Shown here piece after piece: positions 18,535 to 27,440 of a DNA stretch of 37,773 nucleotides (position 1 is the first letter of the stretch; each line of letters opens with the position of its first letter). The notes under the pieces are model-generated. The model was not told the origin of the DNA. It did not search any database and was given only the letters and a program-made list of their open reading frames with translations. A program made the position numbers and the translations under genes. The stretch is from JBMFVE01 sp049966155 (GTDB lineage Bacteria; Bacteroidota; Ignavibacteria; Kryptoniales; JAKASW01): NCBI GenBank assembly GCA_049966155.1, contig JBMFVE010000016.1, forward strand, positions 1 through 37,773, in the 5' to 3' direction.

Positions 18535-20138
18535 AATTTTATTTTTCGCTTATCCCCCGAATTTCTCTTGCTCTAATGGTATTGTCTGCATCGCCAATTG
18601 AGGCAAGAATCTCCCATTCTGACACATTGAAGTCATTGATAACCTTTCAATCCACTCACGATCCTTTGCTAGATACAATAATAGTAGCTAAAGTAGCCGG
18701 AGTAAAGTTGACCGCAAAAGAGTACCTGCTGAATTATCTCTTTGGCCCATCTTTTGTTTTTGAGCTGAAAAATCCCAGACATGCACTCCTGGACGCAATG
18801 GTCGATGAGTGCCTTTTTTCAGTTGCAGCCAGGGACAGCATTGCAAACCTGACAGAGGAAACTGCAAAGATTGCAAAAGCAATTCAAGATGATATTGCAA
18901 CTGAACAGCTATACCGAAAACATATCTGGGATACAGTGAGGGTTTCGGACTCTGAAATAAGGGAAGCAATAAAAGAAAGCATGAGGACGATCAGCTTCAG
19001 ATGGATATACTCTCCTTATAAATCAGGAATTGACTCGCTGTCAGGAGAGGTTTCTAAAGTCGGGTTCGATTCTGTCTACAGGAAGAACGACATTGATAGT
19101 ACTCATTTTAGATCTACCGATTTTTTCCATTTGAAGATTACTTCACCTGAGATTTATGAAATGGATGCCTTTGCCAGACAGGGGGATGTGTCTGAGCCAG
19201 TTAAAGGACCTGATGGCTATTACATTTTTAAGATAGACCAGCTATTGTCTTCTCCGATCATAACCAAATCCGAATATGAAAAGAGAGCATATGAAATTAG
19301 AGAGGAACTGCGTCAGTACAAAGCGGATGTTGCTTCTGATGAATATGTTGACAATATGCTTAAGTCTGAACAACCAATTATAAAAAGAGACGCATTTAAT
19401 TTGTTATCCGGTTATATCGGGAGTGTGTACCTTAGTAAGAGTAAGTTTAACGAACTAGGAATTTCTAAACTATTAATGACCGAAGCAGGGCCAATTAATG
19501 CTGCTGGAGTTAAAAAGCTTGGAAATATGGCTCTGATAGAATTTAAATCAGGTCAAATAACTCTTGGACAGTTTCTTGAATGGTTCCATTTAAGGAGTTT
19601 TAATTTCAAATTTTCGGAATCGAACATAAATGTGTTTTTACACGATGTGGAAAGCTATGTATGGAGGATGCTCCGTGATCAGCTGCTTATCCGTCAGGCA
19701 CATCGGGAGGGCATGTATTCAAGTCCAGTGGTTCTACGACAGATGGAAAGATGGAAAGAAAAACTTTCTGCATTAGCAATGATCAATCATATAATTTCCG
19801 AAATCAATCTGGACACGTCAGCTGTATTCCTTTACTGTAAAAAGCATTTTTCAAAATACAAAATTACAGGTGATACCCTTTCAGATTTTCGGAATCGTTA
19901 TGACGATATCAGGCGAGATTATCTTGATTATGCCGAGACCGAACGATTATTGCATACATCGATTATACTGTCTCGGATATACCCTGTTACAAAGTATTAC
20001 GACGTTGTGGACCGACTCAATTTGCCTGGTCCGGGTAAGGGTCAGCCGATAGAAGTCGAATATTTTAAAACAGGGGGGACCTTTCCACGAAAAGCATTCC
20101 CAACAATTGAAGAAATATGGAGCAAAATTATTTATTAA
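18531..20138 (+). CDS. Periplasmic parvulin/SurA-like peptidyl-prolyl isomerase-like protein
   Basis: 535 aa with a signal peptide (PRISLALMVLSASPIEA). The layout is that of SurA/PrsA chaperones: an N-terminal helical part, a parvulin-like segment around residues 140-245 ending in GDVSEPVKGPDGYYIFKIDQ (the characteristic parvulin C-terminal strand), then a long charged helical region. A possible second divergent domain lies around 290-370. The active-site residues of parvulins are not clearly preserved, so it may act only as a chaperone. It starts in an ATGA overlap with the permease and runs 22 nt into the frame of the next gene's longest ORF. A folding helper for the locus's own barrels or T9SS cargo is a reasonable inference. 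Confidence 0.72.
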   Translation: MKFYFSLIPRISLALMVLSASPIEARISHSDTLKSLITFQSTHDPLLDTIIVAKVAGVKLTAKEYLLNYLFGPSFVFELKNPRHALLDAMVDECLFSVAARDSIANLTEETAKIAKAIQDDIATEQLYRKHIWDTVRVSDSEIREAIKESMRTISFRWIYSPYKSGIDSLSGEVSKVGFDSVYRKNDIDSTHFRSTDFFHLKITSPEIYEMDAFARQGDVSEPVKGPDGYYIFKIDQLLSSPIITKSEYEKRAYEIREELRQYKADVASDEYVDNMLKSEQPIIKRDAFNLLSGYIGSVYLSKSKFNELGISKLLMTEAGPINAAGVKKLGNMALIEFKSGQITLGQFLEWFHLRSFNFKFSESNINVFLHDVESYVWRMLRDQLLIRQAHREGMYSSPVVLRQMERWKEKLSALAMINHIISEINLDTSAVFLYCKKHFSKYKITGDTLSDFRNRYDDIRRDYLDYAETERLLHTSIILSRIYPVTKYYDVVDRLNLPGPGKGQPIEVEYFKTGGTFPRKAFPTIEEIWSKIIY

Positions 20139-20158
20139 ACTCTAAGGAGATTCTGAAA

Positions 20159-22351
20159 TTGAGCTACAAATACAGTTCACAAAAGATATTTTCGGGTCAT
20201 AGTTATGGAAATCGACACGCATTTTTAAGGCTTGGCCCAACTGCTGACATCGAAGGCCTGTGGTCTTCACGGACAAACAAATATCTTCTTGGCAGATTTA
20301 GAATGTTATTTTATGTTGACGGTTTGATGGCAGACGCTGGCGAAACGGTTTTTGAAGTGCACAAGCAATCTATATTATTTTCCAAGAAGGATGTCACCAT
20401 CAGTAAAGAAGTTCTCTTACCGTTCGTAGATGATTTAAATGGGGAAATAGCACTGGAATCGGTTTACCAGAGGATTTTAGTGCAAAATCAGTCGTGTGAG
20501 AAAAGAAACTTAAAAGTTCAGATGGAGATTTTATTTTATGGTATTGATTCACCCTTCTTCTCAAAAAAGACAGAAGTTGAGGAAATTTCGAGAAGGATAA
20601 AGATTAAAGCCGAAGGGTCACGGATTGTAGCCTTCGATATGGAGGACGGATCATCGGTTTCAGTAAACTTCAGCATCGAACCGGCAGAGGTAAATATTGC
20701 TGATCGGGGTACTTCAGTGTCGTTAAATTTTTCCATAGAAGCTTTTGAGAAAAAACTGATTAACATCAAGTCTGGTAGGGAGTTATCCAGTGCAGTATCC
20801 TACGATTTCGAATATCTTGAAAAACTTTCCCGGGATAGCTATGAACACTACATGTCAATTACTGAAATCATAACTCCTGATGATGTCATTAATAGAGGTA
20901 TTTACTGGGCAAAGGCCAACACAGTTAGGGTGTGGCACGAGTATCTGAACGGTCAAGCCTTTACGAATGACCCGCCGCAGGATATAGTGGTTGTGAGGGA
21001 TGTAGCCTGGTTTGTTTTCGGGGCCAATTACTTTCTCCCTTCTCTTTCCAGGAATCTTCTGGAGTTTGTAAGGAAGTATTGTGTACACCATAATGGGAAG
21101 CTGACAGAATACGTTCATGCTAATGAAAAAAACCCCTCCCTTCACGATTATCGGTTAAATATCAATGACGATACCCCGTTATTCATTTTAGCTGTAGAAA
21201 GCTATTTAAATGCTGTCGATGATCGGGGTTTTTTAAGGTCGATTTACCCCCTTCTAATTCAAACAGCCGATTACATTCTAAGCCAGGTTCGGGATGGCCT
21301 CGTTTTTGCAGATACCGATGGAACAGGAGTATGGGGGATTGCTAGCTGGAGAAACATTATCGAAGGATACAACCTTGGAGGTTACGTAACCGAGATTAAT
21401 TCGGAATGTTATGCAGCACTCAAAAGTGTATCCCGGATTGCAAGGAGGACGCATGATTTACCGAATGCAGAAAAATATGAAAGAGCAGCCGAAAGTTTAA
21501 AAAGCACGATATTGCTTGAGTTACAGGACAGACAAAGTGGACTTTTTTATTTGAATATTGACAGGTATGGACAGGCTCATGCTGATATTACCGGTGATTT
21601 GGTTTTCCCTGCGTTATTTGGCATTGCCGACGGAAAATCTAAGAAAATAATCATCGATAGATTACTCAGGCCAGATATCTGGACAGATTACGGAGCAAGA
21701 ACAGTTTCAAAATCAGATCCATCCTATGATCCTGAGAAGGGGATGCAGCTGCTTGGCGGGATATGGCATAATCTTACGGCATGGATCGCTATGGCTGCAA
21801 AGGAGTTTCGGAAAAATGTTGTTGCTGAAACCCTTAACAAAATTTGGAAATACTGTGAGGCTGAAAACCCAATTCAGTTCAAGAATGTTGTTCCGGGTCA
21901 GTTTCCTGAAAGGTTGAACGGTGATACATATGAAAGCCTCGGAATGTCGCTTAGTCCATGGATGCCCCCAACGTACTTATGGTTGACAATTGAAGGTCTG
22001 TTGGGACTTAAAATGGAAAACGGATCTGTGTATTTAGAGCCATCGATTCCGGATGACTGGAAGTTTCTTTATGCATTCAACATACCACTGAATAAGTCTC
22101 GTGTTAACTTCTTGGTGTATGAAGGCACGATTTTTACCGATACTGAAGTTAAGTCAAGCCATGATGTCAGAATCGGAAAATTCCATGTGATTTACGATGA
22201 CAGGGGCGTCAAGATTGTTACTTTTAGTGATTCAAAAGGAACGGAGGTGTATTCAATCTCTGAAGAACAGAGACACCACGAGGCTCATTTTATCCTCGAT
22301 GGATTTTCCAATCGCACAGTCAGGAAACTGTATGATTCGGCAGAGGCTTAG
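20159..22351 (+). CDS. Glycoside hydrolase-like protein of the glycogen-debranching/MGH1 alpha/alpha-toroid group
   Basis: About 730 aa, no signal peptide, so cytoplasmic. Residues ~1-230 are a beta-sandwich; the rest is an (alpha/alpha)6 toroid. Visible landmarks are DIVVVRDVAWFVFGANYFLP (Arg-Asp-x-x-Trp), GVWGIASWRNIIEGY, VTEINSECYAALKS, LLGGIWHNLTAWIAMAA and PGQFPERLNG near the C-terminus, where this group often places a catalytic acid. The longest frame starts at ATG 20117 inside the preceding gene with no ribosome site. TTG 20159 has AAGGAG (20144-20149) 9 nt upstream and avoids the overlap, so I prefer it. The operon suggests it trims side chains or an end of an imported mannoside; amylo-1,6-glucosidase activity is only a fold-level label. 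Confidence 0.75.
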   Translation: MSYKYSSQKIFSGHSYGNRHAFLRLGPTADIEGLWSSRTNKYLLGRFRMLFYVDGLMADAGETVFEVHKQSILFSKKDVTISKEVLLPFVDDLNGEIALESVYQRILVQNQSCEKRNLKVQMEILFYGIDSPFFSKKTEVEEISRRIKIKAEGSRIVAFDMEDGSSVSVNFSIEPAEVNIADRGTSVSLNFSIEAFEKKLINIKSGRELSSAVSYDFEYLEKLSRDSYEHYMSITEIITPDDVINRGIYWAKANTVRVWHEYLNGQAFTNDPPQDIVVVRDVAWFVFGANYFLPSLSRNLLEFVRKYCVHHNGKLTEYVHANEKNPSLHDYRLNINDDTPLFILAVESYLNAVDDRGFLRSIYPLLIQTADYILSQVRDGLVFADTDGTGVWGIASWRNIIEGYNLGGYVTEINSECYAALKSVSRIARRTHDLPNAEKYERAAESLKSTILLELQDRQSGLFYLNIDRYGQAHADITGDLVFPALFGIADGKSKKIIIDRLLRPDIWTDYGARTVSKSDPSYDPEKGMQLLGGIWHNLTAWIAMAAKEFRKNVVAETLNKIWKYCEAENPIQFKNVVPGQFPERLNGDTYESLGMSLSPWMPPTYLWLTIEGLLGLKMENGSVYLEPSIPDDWKFLYAFNIPLNKSRVNFLVYEGTIFTDTEVKSSHDVRIGKFHVIYDDRGVKIVTFSDSKGTEVYSISEEQRHHEAHFILDGFSNRTVRKLYDSAEA

Positions 22352-23696
22352 CTCTATCATCGTTTTTGTTTTAATTTTACTCTATGCTTTTTCTTTGAGT
22401 GCTCGTCAAGGTGGGCTTCATTTTATAAATAAGTCACATCTTTTGTCCCTGGCAGAGAAAGTCTATTTTGAACACGATTCTGTATATGTGATTGATATAT
22501 ATTCTGACTATCCAACTTACAGGTCTGTAGAGGCTAAAGGGGAAGGGTTTGCCTGTGTAGATGATGCTGCTCGAGCAATTGTATTTCTAGTCAATTACGA
22601 TAAGCTGGCACAAACAAAAGAAGACAGCGCTCTAATCACCGGATTGGCTAGATTCCTTTTGAAGATGCAAACTTCTGACGGCAGATTTTATAACTTTGTT
22701 GAAAGAATTGGTGGAAAGGTCGTTGTAAATCGCACAGGAATTACCAGTCAGGCGAGTTTCGGATGGTGGGCAGCCAGGGCGATCTGGGGACTTGGAACTG
22801 CTGCTGTATACTTTAAGAAAAATGATCGCACTCTTTATTCGGCTGTGGTTAATTCCCTCAACAAAACTAAGCACCCGCTTGATTCTGTTCTGTCAGAGTT
22901 TGGAAAAGTCAATGCGTCAGGCTGTCCAACCTGGCTGATATATGGTGATGGAGCGGATGTTTCATCTGAACTGCTCCTTGGATTGAATGAAGCATACAGG
23001 GCAACAAAGGATTTGTTTTATCTTACATCTTCCGAGAAGATTGCTCAAGGCTTGCTGAGGATGCAGCGTGGTAAATGTGATAAATTTCCGTTTTCTGTTT
23101 TCATGTCAAATAGATTCGAATGGCATGCATGGGCAAATTCACAATCAGCGGCTTTGCTGGATTTATACAGGATTAATTTTGATCCCCATTTGTTAAATGC
23201 GGCACTGAGAGAGGTCAATTGCTTTTTACCAAGATGGACTGGTGCTTTATTCTTCAGGGGGTTCCATATAGACTCAACCAGGATTAACTATAACGGACAG
23301 ATTGCCTATAACATACGGCCTGCGCTCATGGCAGCTGTCGAAGCATATCGCATTACCCGCATTGCAAAGTATAAGACACTGTCCCTTCTGATTTCTTCCT
23401 GGTTTTTTGGGAACAACACAGCTAAAGTTGTCATGTACTCAAAAGAGACCGGAATTTGCTTTGATGGTATTGAAGACTCCCTGAAAATTAATCGAAATTC
23501 AGGTGCTGAGTCAACGATAGAAGCTCTCTATTCTATGCTTCTCCTCAATAAAGCAGGAATAACAAATGTTGATGTGAAAAGTATTTCTAAACCATCTCTA
23601 AACGCAGGAAATTTTACATACTCTATTAACGGGAGAAAATTAGAGTTGATGATTGCGGAAAATGGATTTCGTGTATCTGTCTTAAGAGCCAGATAA
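22332..23696 (+). CDS. Exported alpha/alpha-toroid protein of unknown activity
   Basis: 454 aa counted from ATG 22332, which gives a clean signal peptide (IIVFVLILLYAFSLSA); the frame extends to 22197 inside the previous gene, which would bury it. The start lies 20 nt before the previous stop. The body is helical repeats with landmarks GFACVDDAARAIVFLVNYD, WWAARAIWGLGTA, SELLLGLNEAYRAT and FEWHAWANSQSAALLDLY. The DDAARA segment recalls a toroid domain met in proteins encoded next to GH130 enzymes; I do not know a proven reaction for it. Acidic pairs D-D and E-x-H could serve catalysis. Unlike its neighbours on either side it is exported, so it may act in the periplasm before the ABC importer. 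Confidence 0.7.
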   Translation: MIRQRLSSIIVFVLILLYAFSLSARQGGLHFINKSHLLSLAEKVYFEHDSVYVIDIYSDYPTYRSVEAKGEGFACVDDAARAIVFLVNYDKLAQTKEDSALITGLARFLLKMQTSDGRFYNFVERIGGKVVVNRTGITSQASFGWWAARAIWGLGTAAVYFKKNDRTLYSAVVNSLNKTKHPLDSVLSEFGKVNASGCPTWLIYGDGADVSSELLLGLNEAYRATKDLFYLTSSEKIAQGLLRMQRGKCDKFPFSVFMSNRFEWHAWANSQSAALLDLYRINFDPHLLNAALREVNCFLPRWTGALFFRGFHIDSTRINYNGQIAYNIRPALMAAVEAYRITRIAKYKTLSLLISSWFFGNNTAKVVMYSKETGICFDGIEDSLKINRNSGAESTIEALYSMLLLNKAGITNVDVKSISKPSLNAGNFTYSINGRKLELMIAENGFRVSVLRAR

Positions 23697-23717
23697 CCGA
23701 TTAAACCCGGAGATTTT

Positions 23718-24755
23718 ATGTCAAAAATGAAATATACTCTCGAAAGATTGAACGGCGGTGAGCCGCTTTTGAAGCCGGATCATTTGAACAGATGGGAAAA
23801 TCGAGTTGTCCTCAATCCAGCATGCATCTTTCTTCAAAACGTAGATGATGTGTCCATGGTGGAACGAACACTTGGAGTGTCTTTCAATACATATAAAAAT
23901 GGCGGTGTTGTGTTGCTTTTTTACAGAGCTCAGGGTGAAAGACGATACAATAAATCCAGAATTGGATTGGCTGTCTTTTCTCACAAAATGAGTCTTATTT
24001 ATCGCCACCCATTTCCGGTCGTGGAACCCGAATATGATTACGAGAATTTTGGTGTAGAAGACCCGAGAGTTTCAAAATTCGGACACCATTACGTTATGGT
24101 TTACACAGGATTCTCTAAGCAAAGATCCAGCAGAAAATCTGCGAAGGATGATTTTGGAAGGACTCAAATATGTATGGCTTTTTCTGATGACCTTGTTCAC
24201 TGGACTAAATTGGGACCTGTGCGCGGTGAATTAAATGAGGTTAATAACAAGAATGGCGCATTCTTTCCGGATGTAATCGACAGTCATTATTATATGCTTC
24301 ATAGACCAATGAAAGGCAAGGACAGCATGTCGATTCACCTGGCACGATCAAAGGAGATTGATGGAGAATGGGAAAACCTTGGTTTGTTTATGAAAGCAGA
24401 GCCAGATGCAATTTTTAAAAAATCCTGGATTGGAGCTGGTGCTCCTCCAATAGGAATTGGTTTAAATCAATATCTGATGCTATACCACACCGGCCACTAC
24501 AAACATGGAGGTGAAAAAGAGTATGATATTGGAGTTTGCAAACTGAAGTATGATGGAAAGTTTAAAATATCAGACAGGAATGATAGGCTGCTTGTGCCAT
24601 CAACCAGATATGAAAGATCCGGTGATCCAGAACTGGGAGTAAACAACACTGTTTTTGTTTGTGGAGCTTACAGGATAGAGGATGAAATCTTTTTTCCGTA
24701 TGCGGGTTCAGACAGTGTGATTCTCAGTGCAAAACTGAGGTTTGAACAACAATGA
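23718..24755 (+). CDS. GH130 beta-mannoside phosphorylase
   Basis: 345 aa, cytoplasmic, five-bladed beta-propeller family. Family motifs: NRVVLNPACIF near residue 28, YENFGVEDPRVSK with the conserved Glu-Asp-Pro-Arg at 114-117 (the Asp is the usual proton donor of GH130), YYMLHRPMKGKDSMSIHLA, and WIGAGAPPIGIGLNQYLMLYH toward the C-terminus. GH130 enzymes cleave beta-mannosides with phosphate to give mannose 1-phosphate and so save ATP. Linkage (beta-1,4-mannosyl-glucose, mannan oligosaccharide or beta-1,2-mannobiose) cannot be decided here. GGAG at 23709-23712 precedes ATG 23718. It overlaps the beta-mannosidase by 4 nt, which supports a shared substrate. Confidence 0.92.
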   Translation: MSKMKYTLERLNGGEPLLKPDHLNRWENRVVLNPACIFLQNVDDVSMVERTLGVSFNTYKNGGVVLLFYRAQGERRYNKSRIGLAVFSHKMSLIYRHPFPVVEPEYDYENFGVEDPRVSKFGHHYVMVYTGFSKQRSSRKSAKDDFGRTQICMAFSDDLVHWTKLGPVRGELNEVNNKNGAFFPDVIDSHYYMLHRPMKGKDSMSIHLARSKEIDGEWENLGLFMKAEPDAIFKKSWIGAGAPPIGIGLNQYLMLYHTGHYKHGGEKEYDIGVCKLKYDGKFKISDRNDRLLVPSTRYERSGDPELGVNNTVFVCGAYRIEDEIFFPYAGSDSVILSAKLRFEQQ

Positions 24756-27199
24756 AGGAAAATATTAAGCTTTCTTTGAACGGGACATGGACATTTAAGA
24801 ACGCATCAAAACATGCTGAGGCATATCCTACCGGGAAAGGATCTTACATGGGATTTGTACCAGGAACGGTACACACTGACCTTTTAACAAACAATCTCAT
24901 ACCAGACCCGTTTTTTGGACTGAACGAGAAAGACGTTCAGTGGGTCGAGGAGTGCGACTGGGCATATGTCAGAGAGTTTGAACTTGTAGAAGATCATCTC
25001 AGCTACAGCATGGCTTTTTTATTTTTAGAGGGCGTTGATACGGTATCTGACGTCTTTTTAAACGGGAAGTTTTTGTTCAGAACTACAAATATGTTTGTTT
25101 CTCATAAAGTGGATATAAAGAGCCATCTTAAACGGGGCGTAAATAAATTGCAGATAATATTACGTTCGCCGACAAAGTACGCTCAAGAGCAGGAAAAGAA
25201 GTATGGGAAGATTTTTGCGGAACTGGATTCTTACAGGGTTCACATTAGAAAGGCGCAGTACTCTTTTGGTTGGGATTGGGGACCGCGTCTGGCAACAAGC
25301 GGGATCTGGAAAGATGTGTATATTGTCTTTAGTGAGTCTGCTGTAATTGAAAGCATTTCTATTCAAACATCCAAAGTTCTTATGAATGGTGCGCTAATTC
25401 AGATTCACACTTCGGCTTTAACGAATGGATTTAGCAGGCATCATTTGCGTTGGATGATATCGATAGATGATAAGCCTCAGCCTCAGATATATGAATTTCC
25501 TTTTTCAAAGAAATTGCACAGGGAGCTAAAAGTAGTTAACGTGGAACCATGGTGGACACACGACCTTGGGAGCCAACACCTTTATAACTGCACGGTATCA
25601 CTTCTTGGTGATGAAGACCATTTAATTGAATCTAAGTTTCTTCGAACCGGGTTCAGAAAGATTGAACTCGAGCGTAAAAACGATTCAATTGGAGAAAGCT
25701 TTATCTTCCGACTGAATGGCAAAAGGGTATTTATTAAGGGTGCAGACTGGATACCTATGGACTCATTTGTAACGAGACCTGATTCTGGCGACTACAAAGC
25801 TCTCATCCTTGCTTCAAAAGAAGCCGGCCTGAACATGCTGCGGGTTTGGGGTGGGGGAATCTATGAGAGGGAGGAATTCTACCGGGAATGTGATGCCTCT
25901 GGCTTACTGGTCTGGCAGGATTTTATGTTTGCCTGTGCATCATATCCTGAAAATGATGAGTTCATAAAGTCTGTAAAAATTGAAGCAGCGCAAAATGTTC
26001 GTAGAATATCCAACCACCCGTGTGTGTCGATTTTTTGTGGCAATAATGAGTCAGAATGGATATGGCACTCAAAGACTGGCCGCAATGTTAACGATATGCC
26101 TGGTGCTAAGATATTTAAGGACCTGCTTCCGGGAGTTGTTAAGAGCATATCTCCTGGTATTTCATATTGGCGCTCGTCGCCATTTGGAGGGGATGATCCC
26201 AATAGTGAAACTGAAGGAAACCACCATGAATGGAATATTTGGAGTGGTTATAAATCCTTTAGAGAATATGAGAAAGTAAATCCGAGGTTTGTCACTGAAT
26301 TTGGTTTTCAGGCACCTCCGTCATTAAGGACGATTGACACATTTACACTGAAGACAGATAGGTATATTCAGAGCAGGGTTATGAGACATCATAACAAACA
26401 GCTGGAAGGGACGGAACGACTTTTTAAATTCCTTTCTGGAGAAGTAAGAATTGCATCTGATTTCAGACAGCAGATACTTCAGATGCAGCTGGTGCAGGCA
26501 AAAGCAGTAAAAACAGGTATGCTGCACTGGAGAGCAAGAAAATGGAAAACTGCTGGAGCAATTTTCTGGCAACTGAATGACTGCTGGCCTGTTTCAAGCT
26601 GGTCTGCGGTAGATTATAAAAAAAGACCAAAAGCATTGTACTATTGGGCAAAGGAGTTCAATAAACCTGTGAAGTTGATATTTCAGAAGGAAGGTACCTA
26701 CGCATATCCCATCATAGTTAATGATGTAATGAAATCTCTAAACGGAGATATTGAGCTCAGCATCATGAGGGTTAATGGCATTATTGAAGAAAAAATTTCA
26801 AAACAGGTGAGGGTTTCCGAAAACTCTGTAGTCAAACTTCGTGATATGAAACTGAGAATCCCGGAACCAGAATCGCTGGTGCTGGTAGGGAAATTTGTAA
26901 ACTCGGAAACAGGGAATAAAATAGATATGGATGACTATATTGATTCACCCTGGCTGGACTTTCAGTTCAAAGTTCCCGAAATAATTTTTGAAATATCTGA
27001 TTATGATGCTTCCATGAAGAAAATCACTTTTGTCAGTGATTCATTTATTCATGGGGTTTATGTCGATTTGGGGGAGCAGGTTGGCGAGGCATCAGACAAT
27101 TTCTTTACGCTTTATCCAAACATCAAGAAAGAGGTGTTGGTAAAAGCTGATTTATTGGAAAAGCCTGTGAACTTGCTGACCCCATTAATTGTGGCTTGA
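24752..27199 (+). CDS. GH2 beta-mannosidase
   Basis: 815 aa, no signal peptide, so cytoplasmic. GH2 layout: N-terminal jelly roll (~1-190 with HIRKAQYSFGWDWGPRL, typical of beta-mannosidases), Ig-like domain (~195-305), TIM barrel (~310-640), then C-terminal beta domains. Motifs: FIKGADWIPMDSF, LRVWGGGIYE, GLLVWQDFMFACASYP, acid/base Glu433 in CGNNESEW, nucleophile Glu516 in FVTEFGFQAP. It removes terminal beta-mannose from the non-reducing end. Last gene of the operon, coupled by ATGA to the GH130 gene; the terminator at 27409 follows about 210 nt later. Length matches the family (800-860 aa). Confidence 0.93.
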   Translation: MKENIKLSLNGTWTFKNASKHAEAYPTGKGSYMGFVPGTVHTDLLTNNLIPDPFFGLNEKDVQWVEECDWAYVREFELVEDHLSYSMAFLFLEGVDTVSDVFLNGKFLFRTTNMFVSHKVDIKSHLKRGVNKLQIILRSPTKYAQEQEKKYGKIFAELDSYRVHIRKAQYSFGWDWGPRLATSGIWKDVYIVFSESAVIESISIQTSKVLMNGALIQIHTSALTNGFSRHHLRWMISIDDKPQPQIYEFPFSKKLHRELKVVNVEPWWTHDLGSQHLYNCTVSLLGDEDHLIESKFLRTGFRKIELERKNDSIGESFIFRLNGKRVFIKGADWIPMDSFVTRPDSGDYKALILASKEAGLNMLRVWGGGIYEREEFYRECDASGLLVWQDFMFACASYPENDEFIKSVKIEAAQNVRRISNHPCVSIFCGNNESEWIWHSKTGRNVNDMPGAKIFKDLLPGVVKSISPGISYWRSSPFGGDDPNSETEGNHHEWNIWSGYKSFREYEKVNPRFVTEFGFQAPPSLRTIDTFTLKTDRYIQSRVMRHHNKQLEGTERLFKFLSGEVRIASDFRQQILQMQLVQAKAVKTGMLHWRARKWKTAGAIFWQLNDCWPVSSWSAVDYKKRPKALYYWAKEFNKPVKLIFQKEGTYAYPIIVNDVMKSLNGDIELSIMRVNGIIEEKISKQVRVSENSVVKLRDMKLRIPEPESLVLVGKFVNSETGNKIDMDDYIDSPWLDFQFKVPEIIFEISDYDASMKKITFVSDSFIHGVYVDLGEQVGEASDNFFTLYPNIKKEVLVKADLLEKPVNLLTPLIVA

Positions 27200-27294
27200 A
27201 ATGTCAACTCTATCTCATTTTTAAATGATTGAAGGAGACAGGAAATACAAAAAAGTACTTGTATTTCAACCAGGAGCTTATTTATATTAAGCTG

Positions 27295-27432
27295 ATGACA
27301 TTAAGTTACAAAATATATAAAAGCCACCGGCAAGAACTTAACGATCTGAAATGTATATCGCCCAGCCAGGATTCACGATTCTGGCGTAACGGATATTACT
27401 CCTACTTTTATTTCCCCCGATGGGGGAAATAA
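27295..27432 (+). other. Possible aromatic-rich leader ORF upstream of DAHP synthase (doubtful)
   Basis: A 45-codon frame from ATG 27295 to TAA 27430-27432. Its last 17 residues include FWRNGYYSYFYFPRWGK, so nine are Phe, Tyr or Trp, and its stop codon falls inside the terminator stem. It lies just before two aromatic amino acid genes. Against it: no ribosome site at the right distance, a pyrimidine-rich strand that favours such codons, and no visible alternative antiterminator pairing. Recorded as a candidate only. Confidence 0.2.
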
Positions 27433-27440
27433 TCTTATTT
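27409..27440 (+). terminator. Rho-independent terminator
   Basis: TATTTCCCCC (27409-27418) pairs perfectly with GGGGGAAATA (27422-27431) around a GAT loop. ATCTTATTTTT follows. It is about 210 nt past the GH2 stop and about 90 nt before DAHP synthase, so it most simply ends the mannoside operon. Confidence 0.8.

Noticed and set aside
20341..20350. CGAAACGGTT, the core of the operator, within the debranching-like gene
   Set aside because: Only one half-site is present, it lies deep in coding sequence, and no promoter is near.
27229..27432. 67-residue frame after the beta-mannosidase
   Set aside because: TTG start without ribosome site, low-complexity Tyr/Lys content and no recognisable domain; only its 3' end is noted as a possible leader.
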